NCBI GenBank assembly: GCA_947475225.1
Contig: CANJMQ010000010.1
Span: 1-64,000 of the forward strand
From: Bradyrhizobiaceae bacterium
Lineage (GTDB): Bacteria > Pseudomonadota > Alphaproteobacteria > Rhizobiales > Aestuariivirgaceae
Reading direction: 5' to 3'
DNA length: 64,000 nt
Shown here: one piece after another, positions 21,523 to 30,293 of the stretch
How positions within the stretch are numbered: position 1 is the first letter of the stretch
How the letters are laid out: every line of letters starts with the position of its first letter
Translations under genes and position numbers: made by a program
Notes under the pieces: generated by a model
The model's database searches: none
What the model saw: the letters and a program-made list of their open reading frames with translations, nothing else
What the model was told of the DNA's origin: nothing

Positions 21523-22449
21523 TCATCGGGAGCCAGCTACAAGCAAGCGCCCGGGTGTCCTCCCGCCCGGGCGCTTTTTCTTTTGCGCCCGGGTGAAGAC
21601 GAGGGTGGCCCAGTTGCCGCGCGTGATGCGCCCCGCCAGTGCCAGGCCGCGCGATTCGTAAGTTGCCTCGATCCAGCGCATCTGTTCCAGCGTCAGGCCG
21701 GAAAGGATGAGGTCGCCGCCGGGCTTCAGCGCTCGCGCGAGGCCGGTGGAGAGGGCCACCAGAGGTCGTGCCAGAATGTTGGCGAAGATCAGGTCATAGC
21801 GGCCAGCGCCGGCGATGCGCGGATGGCTGAGGCCCCTCGCCACGAAACTGCCGATCAGCGGCTTCACGCCATTCAGCGACGCGTTGGTGAGCGTCACTCG
21901 CACGGCTTCCGGGTCGATGTCGCTTGCCAGTGCCGGGCGCCCGGTGGCCTTGGCCGCGGCAATGGCGAGCACGCCCGTACCGCAACCGACGTCAAGGATG
22001 GCGCAGGGTGTGCGCCGCTTCAGGATACGATCCAGTGCAATGAGGCAACCCTCTGTGGTGCCGTGATGGCCGGTGCCGAAGGCGGTGCCGGCGTCGATCT
22101 CCAGCGCGATGCCGCCGGGCCGCCGCCGGTTCCTGTCATGTGAGCCGTGCAGGAAGAAACGCCCGGCGCTGACGGGGGCGAGGCCTTCCAGTGACTGGCG
22201 CACCCAGTCCTGCTGTGGCATGGGGGAAATGAGGCCCTCCCGGAGTTCATCGAGGCCCCTGGCGTCCTCGGCCTCCGCTTCGCTCCCGAAATAGAGAACA
22301 AGCTCCCACAGGTCCTTGTCCTCATCCGTCTCGTTGATGGCGATGGCCATGGTGTCGAGCCGGACGTTCTCCTCCAGCGCCCACGCGAGATCGTTCGCGC
22401 CATCGTGCGAGAGGGCGGGCAGGGTGAGGGTGAAACGGGCTTCGGTCAT
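21523..22449 (-). CDS. prmA: Ribosomal protein L11 methyltransferase
   Basis: SAM-dependent methyltransferase acting on ribosomal protein L11, about 308 residues from ATG 22449 (MTEARFTLTL). An upstream in-frame start at 22485 lacks family resemblance. The SAM site ILDVGCGTGVLAIAAAK and the catalytic-type motif DLIFANILARPL are clear. The C-terminal tail KKKRPGGRTPGRLLVAGSR looks like a recent extension read through the neighbouring terminator hairpin. Confidence 0.93.
   Translation of the reverse strand: MTEARFTLTLPALSHDGANDLAWALEENVRLDTMAIAINETDEDKDLWELVLYFGSEAEAEDARGLDELREGLISPMPQQDWVRQSLEGLAPVSAGRFFLHGSHDRNRRRPGGIALEIDAGTAFGTGHHGTTEGCLIALDRILKRRTPCAILDVGCGTGVLAIAAAKATGRPALASDIDPEAVRVTLTNASLNGVKPLIGSFVARGLSHPRIAGAGRYDLIFANILARPLVALSTGLARALKPGGDLILSGLTLEQMRWIEATYESRGLALAGRITRGNWATLVFTRAQKKKRPGGRTPGRLLVAGSR
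21546..21584 (+). terminator. Terminator of the DUF1127 gene, inside the prmA 3' end
   Basis: AAGCGCCCGGG (21546-21556) pairs with CCCGGGCGCTT (21567-21577) and is followed by TTTCTTTT. On the opposite strand this same DNA codes for the last residues of PrmA (Lys/Arg/Gly-rich tail), so the terminator and coding sequence share bases. Confidence 0.85.
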
Positions 22450-22472
22450 GGGGGCCGTTAGGACCGAAAAGG

Positions 22473-22535
22473 ATGCGCGGGTCAAGCCCGCGCATGATGT
22501 CGAGGCCTCATCATGGCCGGGCGTGACCCGGCCAT
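22473..22535 (-). terminator. Two tandem hairpins after the OmpA-like gene
   Basis: Two perfect 9-base stems lie side by side: ATGGCCGGG/CCCGGCCAT (22513-22535) and ATGCGCGGG/CCCGCGCAT (22473-22495), each with a 5-base loop. Read on the minus strand the second is followed by CCTTTT. They lie between the OmpA-like gene stop and the prmA start. The second stem recurs at 57494-57516. Confidence 0.65.
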
Positions 22536-22540
22536 TCTTT

Positions 22541-23200
22541 TCAAGTCAGCGGAACGATCTTGATCTCGACGCGCCGGTTCTGGGCGCGGCCATCCGGCGT
22601 GGCATTCGAGGCGATGGGGTCGTTCTGGCCCATACCGATCACCTGGAAGCGCTGCGGGTTGTTGCCCTGCGCCACGAGATAGTCCGCCACCGATCCGGCG
22701 CGCGCCTCGGAGAGGCGCTGGTTATGGGCGGCCGTACCGGTTGAATCGGTGTGGCCGGTCACGTCGATGAGCGTCTGGTTGAACTCGCGCACCACGATCG
22801 CCACCGAGTTCAGCGTGTCGTAGAACTGCGGCTTCACCGCTGACTGGTCGGTGTCGAATGTGATGTTGGAGGGCATGTTGAGGATGATGTCGTCGCCCAC
22901 CCGGCTGACCGATACGCCTGTTCCCTGCAGTCTGGCGCGCAGCTTCGATTCCTGGTTGTCCATGTAGAGGCCAACGCCACCGCCGGCCAGCGCGCCAAGG
23001 CCAGCGCCGATCAGCATCGACTTTCGCGTCGAGGCAGACGTCGTCTTGCCGATGACAAGGCCTGTGGCGGTACCCAGCAGGGCGCCCGCCGTGGCGCCCA
23101 CGGCGGTGTTCGAGATCTTCTGTTCACCCGTATATGGATCGGTTGAACATCCGGCGAGAAAAGTGACCGCGATGGCCACGAGCGCGAATTTGCGAAGCAT
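22541..23200 (-). CDS. OmpA-family lipoprotein with glycine zipper
   Basis: A 219-residue outer-membrane lipoprotein: signal peptide with lipobox FLAGCS (Cys about residue 18), two glycine-zipper segments (GATAGALLGTATGLVIG; MLIGAGLGALAGGGVG), and a C-terminal OmpA-like domain (about 100-219) with GHTDSTGTAAHNQRLSEARA and the peptidoglycan-binding region. It resembles YiaD-type proteins that anchor the outer membrane to peptidoglycan. Start ATG 23200 gives a proper signal peptide; the frame is open to 23227. Confidence 0.9.
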   Translation of the reverse strand: MLRKFALVAIAVTFLAGCSTDPYTGEQKISNTAVGATAGALLGTATGLVIGKTTSASTRKSMLIGAGLGALAGGGVGLYMDNQESKLRARLQGTGVSVSRVGDDIILNMPSNITFDTDQSAVKPQFYDTLNSVAIVVREFNQTLIDVTGHTDSTGTAAHNQRLSEARAGSVADYLVAQGNNPQRFQVIGMGQNDPIASNATPDGRAQNRRVEIKIVPLT

Positions 23201-23266
23201 GTCTTCCCCACTGCAACACAGCGCCAATCGCCCGCCCGTATGGCGGCAATGAGGTAAAAGGAAGGT

Positions 23267-25144
23267 TTATTCGGCCGCCTCGAGCTCCGCGTCCTCCACA
23301 AGGAAGCCGCCCGACTGGCGCTGCCACAGGGAGGCATAGAGCCCGCCCCTGTCGAGCAGTTCCCGATGCGTGCCGTCTTCCACGATCACGCCCTTGTCCA
23401 TGATGACCAGGCGGTCCATGGCGGCGATGGTCGAGAGGCGATGCGCCACGGCGATCACTGTCTTGCCCTCCATGAGCGCATAGAGGTTTTCCTGGATCGC
23501 CTGCTCGACTTCCGAGTCGAGTGCGCTCGTCGCCTCGTCAAGCACGAGGATCGGCGCATTCTTCAGCAGCACGCGGGCAATGGCGATGCGCTGACGCTGT
23601 CCGCCTGACAGTTTGACGCCGCGCTCACCCACATGCGCTTCATAGCCGCGCCGCCCCTTGGGGTCCATCAGCGAGGCGATGAATTCGCTGGCATGGGCCT
23701 TGCGCGCCGCGGCCTCGACCTCCGCCATGCTCGCATCGGGCATGCCATAGCGGATGTTGTCGATTACCGAGCGGTGGAGAAGAGAGGTGTCCTGCGTCAC
23801 GACGCCGATCGCTGCGCGCAGCGAATCCTGCGTCACATGCGCAATGTCCTGGCCATCGATCAGGATGCGGCCCTTCTCGAGGTCGTAGAAGCGCAGGAGC
23901 AGGTTGGTCAGCGTCGACTTGCCGGCACCTGATCGCCCGACGAGGCCCACCTTCTCGCCCGGCGCGATGTTGAGGTTGAGGCCTTCCAGAACAGGCCGGT
24001 CGCGGCCAATCAACGGCTTTCCGTAGTTGAAAGTCACGTCCTCGAGCTTGATGGAACCACTCGTGACGACAAGCGGCTTCGCGTCCGGAAGGTCCTTGAT
24101 GGTACGGTCGCGGGCAATGGTCTCGATGCCGTCCTGGATGACGCCGACGCTCTCGAACAGCCCGGCCACCTCCCAGATGATCCACTGCGACATCGCCTTG
24201 AGGCGCAGCGTGAGGCCCACCGCGAAGGCGATGGCACCGGTGGTAATCGCGCCCTGGTACCACAGCCAGATCGCCATGGCCGACATGGTGAAGATCAGCA
24301 CGCCCGACAGCGCCTGCAGTGCGGTGGTCATCATGGTGGACATGCGCATGGAGTCGTTCACCGACTTCAGCATCCAGTCCATGCCCTCGCGTGCGTAACC
24401 GTCCTCGCGGTCGGTATGAGCAAAGAGCTTGACGGTCGGGATATTGGTGTAGCTGTCTACCACGCGGCCGGTGACCAGCGAGCGCATCTCGGCCTGTATC
24501 TGCGAGAGCTTGCCGAGTTTCGGCACGAAGTACCAGCAGGCGGCGGCATAGCCGGCAAGCCAGATCAGCAGGGGGATCATCAGCCAGCGGTCGGCGGTGG
24601 CGACGAGAATCAGCGCGCCGAGGAAATAGACAATCACATAGACGAGCACTTCGGTGAACTTCATCACCGCGTCGCGCACGCCGAGTGCGGTCTGCATCAC
24701 CTTGGTGGCAACGCGGCCGGCAAAGTCGTTGGTGAAGAAATCCATCGACTGGCGCAGCACGTAGCGGTGCGCCACCCAGCGGATGCGCATTGCATAGTTG
24801 CCGCGCAGGCCCTGGTGTGACACCGCCTCCGAGAAGAAGTTGAGGATGGGCAACAGGATGAGGGCAATGGCGCCCATGGCCAGCAACTGCATGCCGTGGT
24901 CCTGCCAGAAACTCGCCCGGTTGGCGGCCGCCAGCACGTCAACGAGCTTGCCGAGGAAGGCGAAGAGATAGACCTCGAGGAAGGCGATGACAGCCGAGAG
25001 CAGGGTGGAGACCAGCAGCAGCGGCCAGAACGGCTTGGTGTAATGCCAGCAGAAGGCGAGGAAGCCTTCCGGCGGCATTTCCGGCTGCTCGGACGGGAAG
25101 GGGTCGACCAGCGACTCGAGCCAGGTGAAGAAACGGTCGATCAA
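23267..25144 (-). CDS. ABC exporter, fused membrane and ATPase domains
   Basis: A 625-residue half-transporter. The N-terminal ABC transmembrane domain (about 25-335, six helices) precedes the nucleotide-binding domain: Walker A GRSGAGKSTLTNLL near 403, signature LSGGQRQRIAIARVLL, Walker B ILVLDEATSALD. It likely works as a homodimer exporting lipids or drugs (MsbA/multidrug type); substrate is not known. It is divergent from the MFS gene that starts at 25332, with about 190 bases between for promoters. Confidence 0.92.
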   Translation of the reverse strand: MIDRFFTWLESLVDPFPSEQPEMPPEGFLAFCWHYTKPFWPLLLVSTLLSAVIAFLEVYLFAFLGKLVDVLAAANRASFWQDHGMQLLAMGAIALILLPILNFFSEAVSHQGLRGNYAMRIRWVAHRYVLRQSMDFFTNDFAGRVATKVMQTALGVRDAVMKFTEVLVYVIVYFLGALILVATADRWLMIPLLIWLAGYAAACWYFVPKLGKLSQIQAEMRSLVTGRVVDSYTNIPTVKLFAHTDREDGYAREGMDWMLKSVNDSMRMSTMMTTALQALSGVLIFTMSAMAIWLWYQGAITTGAIAFAVGLTLRLKAMSQWIIWEVAGLFESVGVIQDGIETIARDRTIKDLPDAKPLVVTSGSIKLEDVTFNYGKPLIGRDRPVLEGLNLNIAPGEKVGLVGRSGAGKSTLTNLLLRFYDLEKGRILIDGQDIAHVTQDSLRAAIGVVTQDTSLLHRSVIDNIRYGMPDASMAEVEAAARKAHASEFIASLMDPKGRRGYEAHVGERGVKLSGGQRQRIAIARVLLKNAPILVLDEATSALDSEVEQAIQENLYALMEGKTVIAVAHRLSTIAAMDRLVIMDKGVIVEDGTHRELLDRGGLYASLWQRQSGGFLVEDAELEAAE

Positions 25145-25331
25145 CGAATTACTCCGGGGCGCGCGCGCGGGCGGACGGCAGGAAGCGCGCCAAGACTGCC
25201 TGATTCAATGTGAAGCCCCTTATAAACCCGGGAATTCGGGCCGGAAAGGGGCGGGGAGCCCGGCCAGCCCCTTGTCACCTTTGCATTATCGGCATGAAAC
25301 GCCGGGCAACTCCCGTGCTATCGGGTGAGTC

Positions 25332-26723
25332 ATGTCGTCTTCCCGGCTGATCCCCCTCATCATCGCCTCGGCGCTGTTCATGGAGAACATGGATTCGACG
25401 GTGATCGCCACCTCCCTGCCGGCCATCGCCAAGTCGCTGGGAACTGACCCGATCGTCCTGAAACTGGCTTTCACGACCTATCTGCTCAGCCTCACGGTTT
25501 TCATCCCCGTCAGCGGCTGGCTGGCCGACCGCTTCGGCTCGCGCCAGGTGTTCAGGGTGGCAATCGCCGTCTTCACCCTGGGCTCGCTGGCCTGCGGCAT
25601 GGCCAATTCGCTGGGAGGTCTGGTGGCCGCCCGTGCCTTGCAGGGCATCGGCGGGGCGATGATGGTGCCGGTCGGCCGCATCATTCTCCTGCGCACGGTG
25701 CCCAAGGCTGAACTCGTGGATGCACTGGCCTGGCTTACCATTCCCGCCCTCATCGGCCCGCTTGTCGGTCCCCCGGTGGGCGGCTTCATCACCGATACGG
25801 TGGGCTGGCGCTGGGTGTTCTGGATGAACCTGCCCTTTGGCATCCTCGCCTTCGTGCTGGCCAGCGTGCTGATGCCGGATACCCATGTGGACAAGGTGCC
25901 GAAGCTCGATGTGGTGGGTTTCTTGCTCTCTGGTCTCGGTCTCTCCTCCTTCATCTTCGGCTTGACGATCATGGGCCGCGACCTGCTGCCGGGCTGGACG
26001 CCGAGCCTGCTCGCGCTGTTCGGCGCGATCATGGTAGGCCTCTATATACGCCACGCGCGGGTGACGCCGCACCCCATCCTCGACCTGTCGCTGCTCCGCA
26101 TCGAAACCTTCCGCACGGGCGTCGTCGGCGGCAGCCTGTTCCGGGTGGGCGTGGGTGCTGTTCCCTTTCTGCTGCCGCTGATGTTCCAGCTCGCCTATGG
26201 CATGACCGCCTTCCAGTCCGGCATGATCACCTTCGTCGCGGCGGCCGGCGCCATCTCGATGAAGCTCGGCGCGGCGAAGCTGATCCGCCGGTTCGGCTTC
26301 CGCCGACTGCTGCTGGTCAACGGGCTCCTCGCCAGCGTCTCGATCTCGATCATGGGCCTCTTGTCGTCATCGACGCCCTATCTGCTGGCCATCTCGCTTC
26401 TCTTCATTGGCGGCTTCCTGCGCTCACTGCAGTTCACCGCACTCAACGCCATGTCTTATTCCGACGTCGACCACCAACAGGCGAGCTACGCGACAAGCCT
26501 CTACACCGTGGTGCAGCAGCTCTCGCTGTCCATGGGCGTTGTGCTCGCCGCTTTCGTGCTGGAAGCCGCTCAGTGGTTCCGCGGAGAAATGAAGCTGACA
26601 CCGATGGACTTCACCATCGCCTTCGCTGTGGTCGCCGCTTGCTCGGTGACGGCGTGCATGGAATTCCTGACGCTGTCGCCTGGTGCAGGCGAAGCGGTGA
26701 GTGGCAAGAAGGCGGCGACATAG
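25332..26723 (+). CDS. DHA2-family MFS drug transporter (EmrB/QacA type)
   Basis: A 463-residue membrane protein with about 13-14 helices. Motif A (GWLADRFGSRQVFR) follows helix 2, and ARALQGIGGAMMVPVGR and LIGPLVGPPVGGFI match the DHA2 signature for proton-driven export. MENMDSTVIATSLPAIA at the N-terminus is typical (acidic residue in helix 1). No membrane-fusion partner is adjacent, so it may export across the inner membrane alone. Confidence 0.9.
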   Translation: MSSSRLIPLIIASALFMENMDSTVIATSLPAIAKSLGTDPIVLKLAFTTYLLSLTVFIPVSGWLADRFGSRQVFRVAIAVFTLGSLACGMANSLGGLVAARALQGIGGAMMVPVGRIILLRTVPKAELVDALAWLTIPALIGPLVGPPVGGFITDTVGWRWVFWMNLPFGILAFVLASVLMPDTHVDKVPKLDVVGFLLSGLGLSSFIFGLTIMGRDLLPGWTPSLLALFGAIMVGLYIRHARVTPHPILDLSLLRIETFRTGVVGGSLFRVGVGAVPFLLPLMFQLAYGMTAFQSGMITFVAAAGAISMKLGAAKLIRRFGFRRLLLVNGLLASVSISIMGLLSSSTPYLLAISLLFIGGFLRSLQFTALNAMSYSDVDHQQASYATSLYTVVQQLSLSMGVVLAAFVLEAAQWFRGEMKLTPMDFTIAFAVVAACSVTACMEFLTLSPGAGEAVSGKKAAT

Positions 26724-27075
26724 CTCGCGCGGACCGGGCCTCTTTGCCACCCCACCGTCACATACCCTGTGGGCACCAACGAAAGTGCACTGGTGAAGCC
26801 CGCGCATTATGGACTTTGGATAGAGAACTGATGCCTATCCGCCGTGGCTGGTCACGCGCGCCCAGACCGTTTCCATGCCGCGCGTGATGCAAAGGATCGC
26901 ACGGAGGGTTCGCGTCTGGGTGATAACGCCATCCGCCCCGCTCGTGCTTCTGAACGCGGCTTCGCTGTGGAGGATCTGGTGAAGGATAGCGGCTGAGCTC
27001 GACATCTCATTAGTTGACGCGATTCGGTCGCGGCTGGCGAGATCGCGCTACGTCAAGTATGTTTAGAAATTTCTG
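26724..27075. other. 352-base gap between the DHA2 transporter and uvrD
   Basis: The transporter and uvrD converge on this gap. It holds a half copy of the ATGCGCGGG repeat family near 26794-26808 and one short open frame on the minus strand (listed separately). I see no clear intrinsic terminator for either gene. Confidence 0.35.
26835..27005 (-). CDS. Possible small protein, 56 residues
   Basis: An open frame from ATG 27005 to TAG 26835-26837 encoding MSSSAAILHQILHSEAAF and onwards. I do not recognise it and there is no clear ribosome-binding site. It is the longest unexplained frame in the gap and may be spurious in GC-rich DNA. Confidence 0.2.
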   Translation of the reverse strand: MSSSAAILHQILHSEAAFRSTSGADGVITQTRTLRAILCITRGMETVWARVTSHGG

Positions 27076-29433
27076 CTATGCTCGCGCCACGAAGCTGTCG
27101 ATCACGCGCTTCTCGCCGGCCTTGTCGAAGTCGATGGTCAGCTTGTTGCCTTCCACTGCGCTCACCACGCCATAGCCAAACTTCTCGTGGAAGACGCGCT
27201 CGCCTTTCGCATATTTCACCGCGTCGGTGTCGCGTGCCACCATCTCGCCCTCAATGAAGGTGGGCGTCGAGCGGGTGGCCTTGCCCTCGCTCCAGCGCGT
27301 CTGCGCACGCTGCCAGCCGGGTGTCGAATAGGTGTTGCCGAAGGGCTTGGTCTCTTCGTCGAAGCGGCTCTTGCCATAGGTGCCGAGCCCGAAGCCGCCA
27401 TAGCTGGTCGCCATGGGGGCCACCTCCACATGCATCTCCGGCAACTCGTCGATGAAGCGCGAGGGGAGAGCATTCTGCCACAGGTTGTGGACGCGCCGGT
27501 TCTGCGCAAAGGAGATCGTGGCGCGGCGCTTGGCGCGCGTGATGCCAACATAGGCGAGGCGGCGCTCTTCCTCCAACCCGGCGCGGCCTTTCTCGTCGAG
27601 CGAGCGCTGAGACGGGAACAGGCCTTCCTCCCAACCGGGCAGGAACACCGTGCCGAATTCCAGCCCCTTGGCGCCGTGCATGGTCATGATGCTCACCTTG
27701 TCTTCCTCGGCGGATTGCTCGACGTCCATGACCAGCGAAATATGCTCGAGGAAGCCCGCGAGGTTTTCGAAGTCGCCCATGGAGCGCACGAGTTCCTTGA
27801 GGTTATCGAGGCGGCCTTGCGCCTCCGGGCTCTTGTCGTTCTGCCACATCTCGGTGTAGCCGGACTCGTCCAGAACGATTTCGGCCAGTTCGGTGTGTGG
27901 AATCCCCTGCGCCATGTGCCGCCAGCGCCCGAAGCTCTCGACCAGCTTCCGCAAAGCGCCGCGTGTCTTGGCAGGAAGCTCGTCGGTGAGTGAGATCGCC
28001 TCCGCCGCGCGGTAAAGCGAAATCCCCTGGGCGCGGGCAATGGCGTGCATGCGCTTCACCGAGGTGTCGCCGATGCCGCGCTTCGGGGTGTTGATGATGC
28101 GCTCGAAGGCAAGGTCATTGTCGGGTGAGGCGACGATCTTCAGATAGGCCAGCGCGTCGCGCACTTCGGCGCGCTCATAGAACCGCGGGCCGCCGATGAC
28201 CCGGTAGGGCACGCCCAGCGTGATGAAGCGGTCTTCGAAGGCGCGCATCTGGAAGGAGGCGCGAACCAGGATCGCCATGTCGTTCAGCTTCTCGCCCTTG
28301 CGCTGGAAATTCTCGATGTCCTCGCCGATGACTCGGGCTTCCTCGTCGCCGTCCCAGTGCGCGCGCACGGTCACGGTCTCGCCGTCCTCGCGGTTGGTGT
28401 GCAGCGTCTTGCCCAGCCGACTTTCGTTCTTGGCGATCAGGCCGGAGGCGGCCCCCAGGATCTGCGGTGTCGAACGGTAGTTGCGCTCGAGCCGGATCAC
28501 CTTGGCGCCGGGGAAGTCCTTCTCGAAGCGCAGGATGTTGTCGACCTCAGCGCCACGCCAGCCATAGATCGACTGGTCGTCGTCGCCCACGCAGCAGATG
28601 TTCCTGTGGCCCTGCGCGAGGAGTCGCAGCCACAGATATTGCGCCACGTTGGTATCCTGGTATTCGTCCACCAGCATGTACTTGAAGCGACGCTGATACT
28701 CCTTCAGCACGTCGGGGTGCTCCTGAAAGATACGCAGCACCTCGAGCAACAGGTCGCCGAAGTCGGCGGCATTCACCACCTTCAGCCGCTGCTGGTATTC
28801 GGCGTAGAGCTTGCCGCCGAGACCCCCGTTCCCGAAGCTCGAAGCCTCGCCTGGCGGCACGCGGTCGGGCGTCAGCCCGCGGTTCTTCCAGCCGTCGATG
28901 AGGGAGGCCAGCTGCCGGGCAGGCCAGCGCTTTTCGTCCACGTCATGGGCTTCGAGCAATTGTTTGAGGAGCCGGATCTGGTCGTCCGTGTCAAGGATCG
29001 AGAAGCCTGAGCGCAGGCCCGCCAGTTCGGCGTGGTTGCGCAAAATCTTGACCCCGATCGAATGGAAGGTGCCGAGCCATGTCATGCCCTCGACGGCACC
29101 GCCGATCAGCGCGCCGATGCGGTCGCGCATCTCGCGGGCAGCCTTGTTGGTGAAGGTGACGGCCAGCAGCTGGCCCGGCCAGGCCTTGCCGGTGGCGAGG
29201 ATGTGGGCGAGGCGCGTGGTGAGCACCCGCGTCTTGCCGGTGCCAGCACCCGCCAGCACCAGCAGGGGGCCGTCGGTGTTTTCCACGGCGGCGCGCTGCT
29301 CGGGGTTGAGACCCTTCAGGTAGGGCGGTTCCGCCTGCTGACCCATGGCACGAGCTGCCAAACCCCCGGGCTTGATCTCGGGGGCCGGCGGCTCGTCACC
29401 GAAGTCGTTCAGGTCGAAATTCTTGCTGCTCAT
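27076..29433 (-). CDS. uvrD: UvrD/PcrA-type ATP-dependent DNA helicase
   Basis: A 785-residue superfamily 1A 3'-5' helicase for repair and replication restart. The Q motif region LNPEQRAAVENTDGP, Walker A AGAGTGKTRVLTTR (about 57-70), Walker B VDEYQDTN near 254, motif III GDDDQSIYGWRGA, motif IV RLERNYRST and motif V/VI MTMHGAKGLEF and RRLAYVGITRAKRR are all present. A C-terminal Tudor-like region (KYAKGERVFHEKFGYGVVSAVEG) suits RNA polymerase contact as in UvrD/PcrA. Confidence 0.96.
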   Translation of the reverse strand: MSSKNFDLNDFGDEPPAPEIKPGGLAARAMGQQAEPPYLKGLNPEQRAAVENTDGPLLVLAGAGTGKTRVLTTRLAHILATGKAWPGQLLAVTFTNKAAREMRDRIGALIGGAVEGMTWLGTFHSIGVKILRNHAELAGLRSGFSILDTDDQIRLLKQLLEAHDVDEKRWPARQLASLIDGWKNRGLTPDRVPPGEASSFGNGGLGGKLYAEYQQRLKVVNAADFGDLLLEVLRIFQEHPDVLKEYQRRFKYMLVDEYQDTNVAQYLWLRLLAQGHRNICCVGDDDQSIYGWRGAEVDNILRFEKDFPGAKVIRLERNYRSTPQILGAASGLIAKNESRLGKTLHTNREDGETVTVRAHWDGDEEARVIGEDIENFQRKGEKLNDMAILVRASFQMRAFEDRFITLGVPYRVIGGPRFYERAEVRDALAYLKIVASPDNDLAFERIINTPKRGIGDTSVKRMHAIARAQGISLYRAAEAISLTDELPAKTRGALRKLVESFGRWRHMAQGIPHTELAEIVLDESGYTEMWQNDKSPEAQGRLDNLKELVRSMGDFENLAGFLEHISLVMDVEQSAEEDKVSIMTMHGAKGLEFGTVFLPGWEEGLFPSQRSLDEKGRAGLEEERRLAYVGITRAKRRATISFAQNRRVHNLWQNALPSRFIDELPEMHVEVAPMATSYGGFGLGTYGKSRFDEETKPFGNTYSTPGWQRAQTRWSEGKATRSTPTFIEGEMVARDTDAVKYAKGERVFHEKFGYGVVSAVEGNKLTIDFDKAGEKRVIDSFVARA

Positions 29434-29490
29434 CGATTAGGTCCGAATCCTCTGGACCTATATAGAGCTTGCGGAACGAAATGCGAAACC

Positions 29491-29688
29491 TCAGGCGGCC
29501 CGGAGGTTCACGCAGGCGCTCGGCCGCTTCAGGTCGCGGAGCGCACCCTGCAACTGGCGCCAGGTATCCGCCGTCTCCATGTCGCCCAGTCGCTCGCAGA
29601 TCTGGGCGTGCTTGGCGGCTTCCGATTCGGCGCCTTTGCCATGAACGAAAACAAGCGCTTCTGCGAACAGGTTGAGACCGGTGTTCAT
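29491..29688 (-). CDS. Small conserved-looking protein of unknown function
   Basis: A 65-residue acidic/alpha-helical protein from ATG 29688, preceded on the minus strand by GGAGG at about seven bases. It has no membrane segment or recognised domain; the middle (KHAQICERLGDMETADTWRQ) looks helical. An in-frame start at 29724 is possible but lacks a ribosome-binding site. It sits just upstream of uvrD (57 bases). Function unknown. Confidence 0.55.
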   Translation of the reverse strand: MNTGLNLFAEALVFVHGKGAESEAAKHAQICERLGDMETADTWRQLQGALRDLKRPSACVNLRAA

Positions 29689-29773
29689 GATACTCGCCTC
29701 CTTCATTGCTGGTGTGCACGTCATGGAGGCTTAATGCGTCGTTAATGTTGCGCGAATGTGACGCCTTTGGGTG

Positions 29774-30259
29774 TCAGGCCTTTTTTGGGATGCCGATCCT
29801 GTGCCCAACTTGCGGCGGTACGGCCAAGTGGCGGTGGGCCTCGTGCATTTGTTGAATCTTTTCCATGACATCGGACGGGAAGGGGGTTGATTTCTTGAGC
29901 GCCATGTCGACGTGCATCACGATGATTTCCGTCACGCAGGCGAGCCAGCCCTCGGCGGCGTGGAACATCTGTTGCACATAGTGGACACGTTTTGCGTCGC
30001 AATCGAGGATCTGCGTCGCGATCCGCACCGAATCACCCGCGTGCAACTCGCGCAAATAGGTGTTGTGGCATTCCAGCGAGAAGAAGGAATTGTTGCGCTC
30101 CTTCACATAGTCCGGACCCAGGCCCACGGCTTCGAAGGCCTCGTCGCCCGCCCGGTCGAACAACACGTTGTAATAGGCCATGTTGAAATGGCCATTGTAG
30201 TCAACCCACTGGTCCTCCACCTTCAGCAGGCGGCCCACAAAAGGGGCTGGATAACCCAT
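29774..30259 (-). CDS. Hotdog-fold acyl-CoA thioesterase
   Basis: A 161-residue single-hotdog protein. The motif VDYNGHFNMAYYNVLFDRAGDEAFEA matches the 4-hydroxybenzoyl-CoA/betainyl-CoA thioesterase group (Asp/Asn-Gly-His-x-N), and the beta-sheet core HYVQQMFHA follows. It hydrolyses an acyl-CoA; similarity to the carnitine-degradation thioesterase is my impression but no carnitine genes are nearby. It is divergent from the FAD oxidase gene, 34 bases apart. Confidence 0.8.
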   Translation of the reverse strand: MGYPAPFVGRLLKVEDQWVDYNGHFNMAYYNVLFDRAGDEAFEAVGLGPDYVKERNNSFFSLECHNTYLRELHAGDSVRIATQILDCDAKRVHYVQQMFHAAEGWLACVTEIIVMHVDMALKKSTPFPSDVMEKIQQMHEAHRHLAVPPQVGHRIGIPKKA

Positions 30260-30293
30260 CGCAAAAACTCCGGTTTCCGGTTAAATTCCACCC

